Origin: Pirellulales bacterium
Lineage (GTDB): Bacteria > Planctomycetota > Planctomycetia > Pirellulales > Thermoguttaceae
Direction: 5' to 3'
Length of the DNA stretch: 64,000 nucleotides
NCBI GenBank assembly: GCA_016928165.1
Contig: JAFGLH010000262.1
Coordinates: 1 to 64,000 of the forward strand
Part shown: positions 1 to 9,548 of the stretch, one piece after another
Layout: each line of letters begins with the position of its first letter
Position numbering within the stretch: the stretch's first letter is position 1
Program-made: the position numbers and the translations under genes
The notes under the pieces: generated by a model
What the model was told of the DNA's origin: nothing
Seen by the model: the letters and a program-made list of their open reading frames with translations, nothing else
Databases searched by the model: none

Positions 1-2
1 AG

Positions 3-161
3 GAGAAGAAGCCCGATCCCGACGATCCCTTCGCCGAGGAGCCGGAAAAGAAGCCTGAAGAAAAACCGGAGGCCCCCAAATCCGAGACCGGCGCCAAGAA
101 AAAGGGCGTGTTGGGGGGGTTGGCCGGCGCGCTGGGAAAATCGCTCGGCGGTAAAAAGTAA
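3..161 (+). CDS. 3' end of a protein with Pro/Glu/Lys-rich tail (partial, begins before window)
   Basis: Open frame from window start ending in TAA at 159-161: ...EKKPDPDDPFAEEPEKKPEEKPEAPKSETGAKKKGVLGGLAGALGKSLGGKK*. Confidence 0.6.
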   Translation, partial: EKKPDPDDPFAEEPEKKPEEKPEAPKSETGAKKKGVLGGLAGALGKSLGGKK

Positions 162-518
162 TCCGCCGCAGACGCACTCTCGGCGCGGCGGCCGAACAAC
201 GGGGATACGGGCCGGGCAGGCGGTCCGCTCTAATCCGCCCCAAGCAATATGCCGTAAAATGCCTCCGCCGGGAGCCGTCGGCAAGCCCCCGTTCTCGCTC
301 GCGGCACGTTCAATTGCATAGCCCGGACAAATAATCTCGTCGTCTATTATAATCCCCTAATTCCCCTGCTTGACTGCCGGCCGCATAGTACGATAATCAC
401 CGGCACGGCAGTGGCGGACGTGTCGGACATGCGTCTTATCGCATGGCGCGGCGTCCGGGCGACTCCATAATCCCTTTTCACCCTATTCCTTTTCACCCTA
501 TCAAGAAGGAACGATCAA

Positions 519-755
519 ATGGAAGACTTCTTGAAGTTCAAGAAGATGGTCACGCCGATCATTATCCAAGTGCTGTTCTGGCTGGGAGTCATTGCCTGCG
601 TTCTCGCCGGCATCGTCCAGTTGCTTAATGGAGATGTTTTCGGGCTGTTGACGCTGATCATCGGGCCGCTGGGCGTAAGAGTGTATTGTGAAATCTTGAT
701 CGTGATCTTCAGCATCAACGACACGCTCACGGAAATAAAAAACAAGTCGCAATAA
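519..755 (+). CDS. DUF4282-like small membrane protein
   Basis: 78 aa, two hydrophobic segments, MEDFLKFKKMVTPIIIQVLFWLG... resembles DUF4282; AAGGA SD upstream. Confidence 0.75.
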   Translation: MEDFLKFKKMVTPIIIQVLFWLGVIACVLAGIVQLLNGDVFGLLTLIIGPLGVRVYCEILIVIFSINDTLTEIKNKSQ

Positions 756-806
756 CGGCCTGAAAGGGGGCGATACCGCGGTATCGGTCCGTTCGGGGAG
801 CGTCTT

Positions 807-1571
807 CTATCCTGATAGTCGCCGCTTCTCGACGAACGCCCGATAGTCCTCCGGCGTGTCGATGCCGAAGGTCGGCTCGTCGACCACTCCGACCAGGATC
901 GACCGGCCCGCCTGCAACACGCGAAGCTGTTCCAGCTTCTCGGTCGTCTCCAACGACGAAGGCGGCATGGCGGCCAGTTCGAGCAGAAAATCGCGGCGGT
1001 AGGCGTACAGACCGACGTGCTGGTAAAACAAGGGCGGATCGGACGCCAGCAGCGAGTCGTCCCACTGCCGGGGACAGGGAATCGCGCTGCGGCTGAAATA
1101 GAGTGCCCGGCCGAAGTCGTCGAACACGACCTTCACGCAGGCCGGGTCTTCCAACTGCCGGCGGCTGCGGATCGGCGTCGCCAGCGTGCTCACCGCGGCC
1201 GACGGATTTTTTTCCAGCAGTTCGATTGCCAGATCGATCGATTCGCCTGCGACCTCCGGCTCGTCCCCTTGGAGGTTGACGATTATGTCCGCGTCGGTCA
1301 TTCGCCGGGCGACTTCGGCCACCCGGTCGGTGCCGCTGGGGGCCGCCGGATCGGTCATTTCGACCCGGCCACCGAACGAGCGGACCTCTTCGGCGATTTC
1401 CTCGCAGTCGGCGGCCACGCAAACGCCCGACGCCCGCGCGGAACGCCCCGCGGCCTCGTATGAGTGTCGGATCAGTGACTTGCCCGTCTCGCGCAGAAGC
1501 AGCTTGCGCGGCAGGCGGGTCGAAGCCAGTCGAGCGGGAATGATGATCCGGCTGGTGGCCATATTATCCAT
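807..1571 (-). CDS. kdsB: 3-deoxy-manno-octulosonate cytidylyltransferase
   Basis: IIIPARLASTRLPRKLL, NLQGDEPE, QHVGLYAYRRDFL motifs of KdsB. Confidence 0.93.
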   Translation of the reverse strand: MDNMATSRIIIPARLASTRLPRKLLLRETGKSLIRHSYEAAGRSARASGVCVAADCEEIAEEVRSFGGRVEMTDPAAPSGTDRVAEVARRMTDADIIVNLQGDEPEVAGESIDLAIELLEKNPSAAVSTLATPIRSRRQLEDPACVKVVFDDFGRALYFSRSAIPCPRQWDDSLLASDPPLFYQHVGLYAYRRDFLLELAAMPPSSLETTEKLEQLRVLQAGRSILVGVVDEPTFGIDTPEDYRAFVEKRRLSG

Positions 1572-1736
1572 ACCTCCACGTCAAATTCTTCCTTTTAGCC
1601 GAGGTCGTCTCTCCTCGCACGATGCCACTTTATCAAAATATCGCCGTTCAACCTACGTCATTTTGTTAGAGCTTGTTAACGGCGTCGTAAGCGACTTCTC
1701 CATGCAGTGTCAAAGGCGCGGCGTTCGCCCGAGGGT

Positions 1737-1875
1737 AACCGTTCATGGGCTGGGGGCTGGCTCGTTTTTCGCCCTTTCAAGGGCGAAAATGTGCCTGTCC
1801 CCTTCACCGCCGAGGGGGACAGTCCCATTTTCGCGCTGAACCGCGAAAATCGGGACAGTCCCCTGTGAAGGGTTA
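1737..1875. repeat. dispersed palindromic repeat, family 1, copy A
   Basis: CCGTTCATGGGCTGGGGGCTGGCTCGTTTTTCGCCCTTTCAAGGGCGAAAATGTGCCTGTCCCCTTCACCGCCGAGGGGGACAGTCCC. Confidence 0.85.
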
Positions 1876-1953
1876 CGCCCGAGGAAATACGAGAAGCCTT
1901 TAGCGAGCAATATGACATCAAGACAAGCCGCCGGATGAACGCCCTTGCTTATC

Positions 1954-3669
1954 TTACGCCGCCAAGTCGATCGGGCCGGCGGGGCATTTCAACTCGAACA
2001 AGCCGAATAGCTCTTCCTGCGTAAGCCCCAGCTTGCGGCGGTCGTCGGCGCCGGAGAATATCTGCTCGAACAATTCCCGCTTCTGTCGTAATATCGCGTC
2101 GATCCGCTCCTCGATCGTATCCAGCATGAGGAAGCGGGTAACGTTGACCGGGCCGTCCACGCCGATCCGATGGGCGCGGTTGATCGCCTGGTCCTCGACG
2201 GCCGGGTTCCACCAACGGTCGAAGAGAAAGACGTAGTTGACGAATTGCAGGTTTAGGCCCACTCCGCCCGCCCCGTAACTGATCAGCAGCACGTGCTTGT
2301 TCGACTCTTGCTGAAACTGACGGATCACCGCGTCGCGGCGATGCGAGGGGACCTGGCCGTGATACTCCAGTGGGCCGAACCGCTCCAACCGCCGGGCGAG
2401 CACCCGCAGCGTGGAGACCCATTGGCTGAAGACGATCGCCTTTCGTCCGCTGGCGGCGATCTCCTCCAGGTCGGCCTCGATCCGTTCGAGCTTGGCGCTG
2501 GCGCCGGTGGCGGGGTCGAAATTGCAGATTTGCTTCAGCCGCATCACCAACTCGAAGACGTGGCGGATGGCGGCCGAGCGGCCCAACTCGTTCAATCGCA
2601 ACACGCCGTCGTCCTCGGCCAGCCGATAGCTTTCCCGCTGCTCCGGGGTCAGATCGATCGCCGCGTCGCGGACCAGCTTGGGCGGCAGGTCGGCGAGCAC
2701 CTGCTCCTTGGTCCGCCGCAGCACGTGATCGCCGATCGCCCGGCCGATCGACCGCGGTTTCATTTCCGGCGAGAGGAAACCCGGCGAGAGGAACTCGAAA
2801 ATACCCAGCAGGTCTTCGACGCTGTTCTCCACCGGCGTGCCGGTCAAGGCCCAGCTCCGCCGTCGGGAAATCGAAGCGACGGTTCTATTGGTCGAGCTGG
2901 AACGATTCTTGATCCGCTGCGATTCGTCGAGCACCACCAGGTCGAAGCGCATCCGTTCGGAGCAGTCGCGGAGGAGCGATTCGTAGTTGACGATCCTTAC
3001 GGGCACGTCGGGCAGCCGCCACTGCCAGTCGCGTTTTGCCTGGTCCCCCTCGATCACCATCGCCGGCGTCTCGGGAGCCCAGCGCTCGAATTCGCGCCGC
3101 CAGTTGGTCACCAGCGGCTTGGGGCAAACCAACAGCACGCTTTTCACCTCGCCGCGGCGGAGCAGCAGGCGGATGGCGGTGATCGCCTGCATCGTCTTGC
3201 CCAGCCCCATCTCGTCGGCCAGAATCGCCGCCTGACGCGGATAGAGAAAGGCGATCCCCTCGAACTGAAACGGAAAGGGACGATATGGAAAGGCGAGCGA
3301 GTTTTCCTCCAAAATCGCTTCCAACGACGGCTGCAACAGATATTCCAGCCGGTCGGAGAGTTTGATCACGTCGCTGGGCGGTTTTAGTCGGGTATATGTA
3401 ATGCTTTTCAAGGATGAAGAAATGTAATGCTTGGCGGACGCGGCCGAGGGCGGGCGTGTCTTATGATTCGCGGCCGCTCTCGGCCGCGCCGCATCCGAAT
3501 CGACGAAACGAAAACTTCTCGCGCGGACAGCCGGCGCGGCGATGGGAACGGAAACCACCCGCGGACAAGCAAACTCAAAGGGCAGCGGCCGGCAAGGCCG
3601 CGCCGCGCCGAACTTAAGATCGACGCTCGCGGTCCGCGGCGGGGACGGTGCGTGCCAGTGGAAAATCAT
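1954..3669 (-). CDS. SNF2-family DEAD/DEAH box helicase
   Basis: Walker A ADEMGLGKTMQAI, DEAH-like VLDESQRIKN, ALTGTPVEN, C-terminal helicase INRAHRIG. Homologous part begins near a GTG at 3369; the 5' ~300 bp may not be coding, although the ATG at 3669 overlaps the upstream stop (ATGA). Confidence 0.85.
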   Translation of the reverse strand: MIFHWHAPSPPRTASVDLKFGAARPCRPLPFEFACPRVVSVPIAAPAVRARSFRFVDSDAARPRAAANHKTRPPSAASAKHYISSSLKSITYTRLKPPSDVIKLSDRLEYLLQPSLEAILEENSLAFPYRPFPFQFEGIAFLYPRQAAILADEMGLGKTMQAITAIRLLLRRGEVKSVLLVCPKPLVTNWRREFERWAPETPAMVIEGDQAKRDWQWRLPDVPVRIVNYESLLRDCSERMRFDLVVLDESQRIKNRSSSTNRTVASISRRRSWALTGTPVENSVEDLLGIFEFLSPGFLSPEMKPRSIGRAIGDHVLRRTKEQVLADLPPKLVRDAAIDLTPEQRESYRLAEDDGVLRLNELGRSAAIRHVFELVMRLKQICNFDPATGASAKLERIEADLEEIAASGRKAIVFSQWVSTLRVLARRLERFGPLEYHGQVPSHRRDAVIRQFQQESNKHVLLISYGAGGVGLNLQFVNYVFLFDRWWNPAVEDQAINRAHRIGVDGPVNVTRFLMLDTIEERIDAILRQKRELFEQIFSGADDRRKLGLTQEELFGLFELKCPAGPIDLAA

Positions 3670-4244
3670 CGCGCTGCCTGCCGGGCCTCCTCGATCGCCT
3701 CGTAAATGCGGCCGAACGGCTCGAACAGGTCGAACGACTCGTCCACGCCGCTCAGCCGCTCGACGATCAGACGCCGATCTTCGTCGGCCCGCTCGGGCAG
3801 GGCCAGCCGGTTTCGGCCGTATCGGAAATGGGCCAGCCGAGGTCTGCCCTCATGCGCCGCGTCAATGCGGTAGATTTTCTCATCGTCATCCGTCGACTGT
3901 GTGCCGCCGCCGGCTACCGAAGGCGAGAGCACCAACGCCAACGGCGGCGAGACGTATTGCCGCGCGGCCAGCGCGGGCCGGCGGTCGGTGAAGACAATCA
4001 GCGGCGGCCCGCTCTGCTCAATCAGCGTCCGTCCGATTTGCTCGCCGAAGATAAACTCTTCCAGCGTGGGACCATAGAGTATCTCCTGTGCCCGATTCGG
4101 TTTCAGCGGAGCGGTGCAGTGGAACTCCAACGGCCGGCCGAAGGCGTTTAACACCAAATACCCGCCAAACAGACCGAATTGCGGGTGTTCCGTCACCGAC
4201 AGGAACCCCAAAGTTGTCTCGGAACTACCCTTTTTTGGCTCCAT
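3666..4244 (-). CDS. hypothetical protein
   Basis: Open frame; probable start MEPKKGSSETTLGFLSV; directly upstream of the SNF2 helicase. Confidence 0.6.
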   Translation of the reverse strand: MEPKKGSSETTLGFLSVTEHPQFGLFGGYLVLNAFGRPLEFHCTAPLKPNRAQEILYGPTLEEFIFGEQIGRTLIEQSGPPLIVFTDRRPALAARQYVSPPLALVLSPSVAGGGTQSTDDDEKIYRIDAAHEGRPRLAHFRYGRNRLALPERADEDRRLIVERLSGVDESFDLFEPFGRIYEAIEEARQAAR

Positions 4245-4414
4245 GACCCCCTCTTGTGGTGGCTTCAGGCCCGCAAACCTCTCGCGCAACAGTTGCTTCC
4301 AGGCGCATCGGGCCGGTATTGAGGACGACTTTAGCGATAGAAGCGTTTTTTGTTCCGCCACTCGACAATCGGGGGCCGTCTTGCTTATACTGGAAGGTGA
4401 AAGGAGTTTAGCCG

Positions 4415-4882
4415 ATGGGTCCCGAGTCCCCACGAACGCGTTCGCCGCTTTACAGCCAGATAGACGTATCCCACGCCATGGCCTCCGGCGCGCGTCAGGA
4501 TAACGAGCAAACGCGCCTGCTCCGCGACATCCTCGCCGCGCAGGACCGGCAGAACGAGATGCTCGAGGAACTGATCGGACAGCTTGGCGCGTCCCAAAAG
4601 CAGCGGGCCAACGAGTTGGGACAGTGGAAGCAAGCCAATCCGCACTTGGCCAACAACTGCCGCATGGCCGCCGAGGCCCTCGGCAAAGTGCAGGCCGAGT
4701 TCCTCGGCTCGTTGACGGCCGAGATCAACGCCAATTACGAGAACCTCCTGGACGGCGAGTTCATGCTCAACGAGTTCATCGACCGTTTCGGACCGCGGAT
4801 GGCCCATCTCAACGGCATTCTACAGGTTCTCTCGCAACTGAGCGCCATTCCCAATCCGACCGGCGCGACGAACACGCCTTGA
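4415..4882 (+). CDS. hypothetical coiled-coil protein
   Basis: 155 aa with AAGGAG SD; LLRDILAAQDRQNEMLEELIGQL coiled-coil-like segment. Confidence 0.65.
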   Translation: MGPESPRTRSPLYSQIDVSHAMASGARQDNEQTRLLRDILAAQDRQNEMLEELIGQLGASQKQRANELGQWKQANPHLANNCRMAAEALGKVQAEFLGSLTAEINANYENLLDGEFMLNEFIDRFGPRMAHLNGILQVLSQLSAIPNPTGATNTP

Positions 4883-4915
4883 GAACGTGTTTTGGAGTAA
4901 ACTCTTCGGAATTCC

Positions 4916-5001
4916 ATAAAGCCGCGACCGCTGGTCGCGCCTGTTGACGCTCTGTTTTCGTGAGTTATTCGTCTATGCGCGACCAGCGGTCGCGGATTTA
5001 T
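4916..5001. repeat. inverted repeat, 25-bp arms (24/25 match), 36-bp spacer
   Basis: ATAAAGCCGCGACCGCTGGTCGCGC (4916-4940) versus GCGCGACCAGCGGTCGCGGATTTAT (4977-5001). Confidence 0.85.
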
Positions 5002-5034
5002 ACTGTTTTAATCCACTGCCGCACTCTCCTGAGA

Positions 5035-5063
5035 TTGACACACATCCGCGACTCGGGCATAGT
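5035..5063 (+). promoter_or_regulatory. putative sigma70-type promoter for the MscS gene
   Basis: TTGACA - 17 bp - CATAGT, ~32 bp upstream of ATG 5095. Confidence 0.4.
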
Positions 5064-5094
5064 GTGTGAAAACCGCTCTATCGGGAGAATCGCC

Positions 5095-6171
5095 ATGCCA
5101 TTCTTAGACCCTCTTGAAAAGACGCTTCTCGAATATCTCAATTCCATATGGCAAGTCGTCGCCGACAACTATCACAAGTGGATCGAGGCATTGGTCGTCG
5201 CCGTGGTCGCCTTTGTCGTCCTGCGTATCGCTCGCGTCATAATTCAGCATTACACGGGGCGACTGGCCAAGAGCGAAAAAGGGGGATGGTTCCGGGACGT
5301 CGATTGCGCGGCGCGGCGGACTAAAACGTGGATCATGCTCCTTGTGGCGCTGTGTCTGGGCAGCCTTAGCCTCGAAGTGATGCCGCCGGTAGTCATAGGC
5401 CGGATCGCCGTTTCGCTGCTGCTGGTCCAAACGGCGCTGTGGACCAACGCCCTGATTTCCTCCGCGGTCAATCGCTACGCCGAGCGGCGCAAGGAGACCG
5501 ACGCCGCCGGGGCGACCACGCTTTCCGCCCTGGGATTCGTCGGTCGGATGGCGGTTTGGGCAACCGGCGCGCTGTTGATCGTCACCAACCTCGGCTACGA
5601 CGTGACCACGATGGTCGCCGGGCTGGGCATCGGCGGCATCGCCGTCGCGCTGGCCGCGCAAAACATCCTCGGCGACCTGTTCGCCTCGGCCTCGATTGTG
5701 CTGGACAAACCGTTCGTGCTCGGCGATTTCATCATCGTCGACGACAAGTCGGGCAACGTCGAGCACATCGGCCTGAAGACCACCCGGCTGCGGAGCCTCT
5801 CCGGCGAGCAACTCGTCTTTTCCAATGCCGACCTGCTGAAGAGCCGCATCCACAACTACAAGCGGATGTATCAGCGCCGCGTGGTCTTCGCCATCGACGC
5901 GACCTACGACACGCCCTACGAGAAGGTCGAGGCCGTTCCGGCCATGCTCCGCGAGGCGGTCGAGTCGCAGCAGCGGGTCCGCTTCGACCGCGCCCATTTC
6001 GCCCGCTTCAGCGAGTCGGCCCTCACCTTCGAGGTCGTCTACTATGTCCTCGCGCCCGAATACGGCGTCTACATGGACATCCAGCAGGCGATCAACCTGG
6101 CCATTCTTCGCCGCTTTACCGATGAGAAGATCGAGTTCGCCTTCCCCTCGCGGACGGTTTATCAAGGATAA
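5095..6171 (+). CDS. mechanosensitive ion channel family protein (MscS)
   Basis: TM helices plus MVAGLGIGGIAVALAAQNILGDLFAS signature; GGGAG SD before ATG 5095. Confidence 0.92.
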   Translation: MPFLDPLEKTLLEYLNSIWQVVADNYHKWIEALVVAVVAFVVLRIARVIIQHYTGRLAKSEKGGWFRDVDCAARRTKTWIMLLVALCLGSLSLEVMPPVVIGRIAVSLLLVQTALWTNALISSAVNRYAERRKETDAAGATTLSALGFVGRMAVWATGALLIVTNLGYDVTTMVAGLGIGGIAVALAAQNILGDLFASASIVLDKPFVLGDFIIVDDKSGNVEHIGLKTTRLRSLSGEQLVFSNADLLKSRIHNYKRMYQRRVVFAIDATYDTPYEKVEAVPAMLREAVESQQRVRFDRAHFARFSESALTFEVVYYVLAPEYGVYMDIQQAINLAILRRFTDEKIEFAFPSRTVYQG

Positions 6172-6179
6172 TTGCCCCC

Positions 6180-7445
6180 GTGAGCCGCATTTTCCCAATC
6201 GCTTTGCTCGTTTCGATTGCAATTGCGCTTCATGCCGCCGCCGCGGGCGGCGATGAGGAAGGCAAAATCGTCAACGACGCCGACCGTCGCTGGCTGGAAG
6301 CGCGGCTGGAGAAAATCGTCGCCCAAACGCGCAATAAACTACCCGACGGCGCGACGATCTACTCGGCCGGCGGCTACGGCCCGCACGTCTGGGCGCGAGA
6401 CATGTATTATATCGTCTCGGCCGCGAGGCGTTTGGTCCCGGCCGACGAGGTCGGGGCAGTCGTCGAGTTGTTTATCAAACACCAACGACCCGACGGCTCG
6501 ACGCCAAAGGGGATCAGCGCCCGGGGGCAGCCGTCATACGCCGTTTGGAACGTGCCCGGCGGATTCGATTCGCTCAAGTTGCCGTTGGACAGAAAATCGC
6601 CGGTTTGGAGCAGCCAAAATCCCAGGGCCGAGGGCGACTCGGCCCAGTTCGTCGTCCTGCTGGCATACGAGTATTTCGATCGGACCGGCGACAAGCGGTT
6701 TGTCGCGAAAAACCTCCCGGCGCTGGTCCGCGCGATGGACTCGATGCCCCGCGGCCGCCGAGGACTGATCTGGATCGATCCCCAAAATCCCCACACCTCA
6801 TACGGCTTCACCGACAACGTGGCCAAGACGGGCGAGGAATTGTTCTGCTCGCTGCTCTACTGGGAAGCGGCGAGGCGGCTGGCCGAGATGGCCCGCGCCG
6901 TCGATCGGCCGGAAATTGCGCGGGATTTCACCGCCCGCGCCGAGTTGATCGAACAGAACATCGACCGCTTGAAAGACGAAAATACCGGCCTGTATTTCGC
7001 CGCCGGCGAGTTGGGCCGCCAGATCGACGTGTGGGGAAACGCCTATCTGGTCTACAGCGGCTTTCCCGACGCCGCCCGGCGCCGACGGATCAGCCGCTTT
7101 CTGGCCGCAAATCAAGACGCTTATGTTTTTCACGGTCAGATTCGCCACCTGCTCAAGCCCGACTATTGGCAAAAAACCTTTCGTTGGCCGACCGGCGGCG
7201 ACTATCCGCGGGACCGCTACCAGAACGGCGGCTACTGGGGCACGGCCTCGGGCTGGGTCATTTACGCCATTGCGCAGACCGACCGCCGGGCGGCCGCGCG
7301 GATGATGAGCGCTCTGGTCAACTATTATCGCCAAAACGGCGTCTACGAATGGATCAACGAGGAAGGCGCCGCCGAGCGGCCCGACTACGCCGCATCGGTC
7401 GCCAATCCCTTTTCGGCTCTCCGCCGTCTCCGGCCGCCTCGGTAA
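6180..7445 (+). CDS. six-hairpin glycosidase-like protein (glycogen-debranching/GH-type)
   Basis: Signal peptide, VWARDMYYIVSAARRL, GGYWGTASGWVIYAI motifs typical of alpha/alpha6 barrel glycosidases. Confidence 0.65.
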   Translation: MSRIFPIALLVSIAIALHAAAAGGDEEGKIVNDADRRWLEARLEKIVAQTRNKLPDGATIYSAGGYGPHVWARDMYYIVSAARRLVPADEVGAVVELFIKHQRPDGSTPKGISARGQPSYAVWNVPGGFDSLKLPLDRKSPVWSSQNPRAEGDSAQFVVLLAYEYFDRTGDKRFVAKNLPALVRAMDSMPRGRRGLIWIDPQNPHTSYGFTDNVAKTGEELFCSLLYWEAARRLAEMARAVDRPEIARDFTARAELIEQNIDRLKDENTGLYFAAGELGRQIDVWGNAYLVYSGFPDAARRRRISRFLAANQDAYVFHGQIRHLLKPDYWQKTFRWPTGGDYPRDRYQNGGYWGTASGWVIYAIAQTDRRAAARMMSALVNYYRQNGVYEWINEEGAAERPDYAASVANPFSALRRLRPPR

Positions 7446-7464
7446 AAAACAGATTTCAACCAAG

Positions 7465-7495
7465 GTTGGGGTGGCGGTTAAACTGTCACCCCAAC
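7465..7495. terminator. hairpin between convergent genes
   Basis: GTTGGGGTG...CACCCCAAC 9-bp arms between CDS 6180-7445(+) and 7527-7850(-). Confidence 0.5.
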
Positions 7496-7526
7496 AATCT
7501 GGCCGCCGGCCACTGACCATTATTTC

Positions 7527-7850
7527 CTACCAGCCCATCACCATGTTCGACTCGATCGCTTTGCGCGAGCGTTCCAAGTCGGCGCCGGTGTGCTGCATAT
7601 AGAGGCGGATGGCGTGCAGTTTGTCTCCGGCGGCCTTGTCCAGGCAATCCCGCGCGGTGGCGCAGGGGTCGGTCGCGCCGGTTATGCCCAGCGCGGACTT
7701 GGAAATCACCCAAGTGTCGCGCGGGCGACGGGTGATGCGAATCGGCGGCTCGTGGGGATAGCTCGCGCGGACCACCTCGGTGGCCGCCTCGTCGCTGTCG
7801 GCCCAGGTGATGATGATATGCGAGTCGGTTTCGACCTCGAAAAGCGGCAT
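7527..7850 (-). CDS. hypothetical protein
   Basis: 107 aa MPLFEVETDSHIIITWADSDEAATEVVRASYPHEPP...; longer called ORF extends into intergenic DNA. Confidence 0.6.
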   Translation of the reverse strand: MPLFEVETDSHIIITWADSDEAATEVVRASYPHEPPIRITRRPRDTWVISKSALGITGATDPCATARDCLDKAAGDKLHAIRLYMQHTGADLERSRKAIESNMVMGW

Positions 7851-7977
7851 GACCGTCCTCCTCTGCTGTGTGTGGGAATGGTCGTCAACCACCATCCTAG
7901 GCGCGGCCCCGCCGTCCGTCAATATCGCCGCCCGGCATCTCCCCACGTCCGAAAAGTGGAAGAGGAGGCTTATCGAT

Positions 7978-8020
7978 GCTCCCCTCGCCCGCCGTGCGGG
8001 AGAGGGGTTGGGGTGAGGGC
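7978..8020. repeat. CCCCTCTCCCG-type palindromic intergenic repeat (reverse orientation)
   Basis: GCTCCCCTCGCCCGCCGTGCGGGAGAGGGGTTGGGGTGAGGGC; related copies at ~11.85, 26.65 and 27.3 kb. Confidence 0.7.
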
Positions 8021-8042
8021 GTTTTACGCGGCGCCGCATCAT

Positions 8043-8051
8043 TGCTATAAT
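8043..8051 (+). promoter_or_regulatory. putative extended -10 promoter
   Basis: TGCTATAAT, ~60 bp upstream of ATG 8112, flanked by CGGCGCC...GGCGCCG. Confidence 0.4.
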
Positions 8052-8111
8052 GGCGCCGTTGGAAGGACCGCTATCGTATCGACGCACCATCCACGCCGCT
8101 CGTGCGAGGTT

Positions 8112-9032
8112 ATGCCCATGCCGATCCATCTGCCGCCGATCAACCGCCGCGATTTCCTGTCCGGAACCGTCGCCGCCGGGGCCGGATTGCTCCTGCCCCG
8201 CAATCTCTTGGCCGAAGAAACCACGACCGACCCGAATCTCTGGGTGCTGATGGCCGACGTTCACGTCCCCGCAGACCGCGAGAAAATTCACCGCGGGATT
8301 CAGCCGGCGAAAAACCTCGCCCTGGCGATCGAGCGAATCCTCGCCTTCGCGCCCCGCCCGGCCGGGATGATCGTCGCCGGAGACGTCGCCATCGATTACG
8401 GCGAAGCGGGCGACTACGCCACGCTCGGCGCGCTGCTCAAACCGCTGCGGGCCGCCGGCGTGCCCGTCCACTTCGCCCTGGGCAACCACGACAACCGCAA
8501 GCGGTTCCTGGCCGCCTTCCCCGACGCGGAAAGAGCGGCCGCCGTCGAGCCGCAAAAGTTCAACAAGTTCGTCTCCATCGTCGAAGCCCCGCAAGCCGAT
8601 TGGATCCTGCTCGATTCGTTGAGCCTGCCGGACGGCGTGCCCGGCCGAATGGGCAAGGCCGAGCTGCAATGGCTGGCCGAGACCCTCGACGCCCGCGCCG
8701 ACCGCCCCGCGCTGCTGGTCGCCCACCACAATCCGGATCGAAACATGAAGGCGCAGGGGCTGCTCGACACCGCCGAGTTCCTGGCGGCGGTCTTGCCCCG
8801 CAAGCAGGTGAAGGCCTACTTCTACGGCCACACCCACGCCTGGAACGTCTCACGCGAGGACGACCTGCGCCTGGTGAACGTCCCCGGCAACGTCTGGCTG
8901 TTCGACAAGACACAGCCGCGCGGTTTTCTTACCGCTCGCTTGCAGCCCGCCGGAGCGAACATTCAACTCCACTCCCTCGACCCGACCCATTCCAAGCACG
9001 GCGAGCGGGCCGCGCTGAAGTGGCGGGCGTGA
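8112..9032 (+). CDS. metallophosphoesterase with TAT signal
   Basis: INRRDFLSGTVAAGAG TAT motif; GDVAIDYG, LGNHDN, VAHHNP, GHTHAW metallophosphatase motifs. Confidence 0.9.
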   Translation: MPMPIHLPPINRRDFLSGTVAAGAGLLLPRNLLAEETTTDPNLWVLMADVHVPADREKIHRGIQPAKNLALAIERILAFAPRPAGMIVAGDVAIDYGEAGDYATLGALLKPLRAAGVPVHFALGNHDNRKRFLAAFPDAERAAAVEPQKFNKFVSIVEAPQADWILLDSLSLPDGVPGRMGKAELQWLAETLDARADRPALLVAHHNPDRNMKAQGLLDTAEFLAAVLPRKQVKAYFYGHTHAWNVSREDDLRLVNVPGNVWLFDKTQPRGFLTARLQPAGANIQLHSLDPTHSKHGERAALKWRA

Positions 9033-9063
9033 GACGGAAGGCTTGAGGCCGGAGGAGGAGTAG

Positions 9064-9083
9064 GGTGCGTGCTTGCACGCACC
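9064..9083. repeat. perfect hairpin
   Basis: GGTGCGTGC TT GCACGCACC. Confidence 0.75.
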
Positions 9084-9140
9084 GTTCTCGACTAATTCAG
9101 AAGTGTGCGGTTGTAAGCCCGAAGGGCTTTTATAAGACAG

Positions 9141-9171
9141 CCCTGGGTTGCCGCGCAGCGGCTACCCAGGG
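9141..9171. repeat. hairpin, 14-bp stem with one mismatch
   Basis: CCCTGGGTTGCCGC GCA GCGGCTACCCAGGG. Confidence 0.75.
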
Positions 9172-9396
9172 GGAACTTCACGCGCCATGCCAAAAAAACA
9201 GCCGCCCTACTGACGCAAGGCGGCCGGTTGCCCCGTAGGGCATGGCCTGCGAATGACTATGCAATTTACAGCGCTTCGATAAAAAAAGCCGCAGGTCGGC
9301 TTGCGAGCTGCGGCGGTCGCTAAAATGCGGTGCCTGCGGATGTTTCGCCTTGTAGTGTATCCGATCCCAGCCCGTGAGCAAGCCGCAACTTATGTT

Positions 9397-9449
9397 TATT
9401 TATCCAGAAAAATCCCCCGGCGCAGCCGGGGGATTTTTCTGGATAAATA
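9397..9449. repeat. perfect inverted repeat: 25-bp arms, 3-nt loop
   Basis: TATTTATCCAGAAAAATCCCCCGGC GCA GCCGGGGGATTTTTCTGGATAAATA. Confidence 0.95.
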
Positions 9450-9548
9450 TTTCACCAAACAAACCGCCATCGCGTCTAAATTGGGCTGCCTGGCATAAAT
9501 ACATTCTTGAATAATATTATTTCTTCGCCGAAAACACGCCGCGGGGCC

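Noticed and set aside
2293-3387. 364-aa plus-strand ORF antisense to the SNF2 helicase
   Set aside because: Low-complexity, Arg/Gly/His/Gln-rich shadow ORF typical of high-GC antisense frames; opposite frame has clear helicase motifs
3427-3991. Arg-rich plus-strand ORFs at 3.4-4.0 kb
   Set aside because: Composition artefacts of high GC; overlap two minus-strand genes
5104-6222. 372-aa minus ORF antisense to MscS
   Set aside because: Shadow ORF; MscS frame is well supported
9178-9381. Short ORFs in the 9.04-9.83 kb gap
   Set aside because: No SD, unusual composition, overlap hairpins; not credible as proteins
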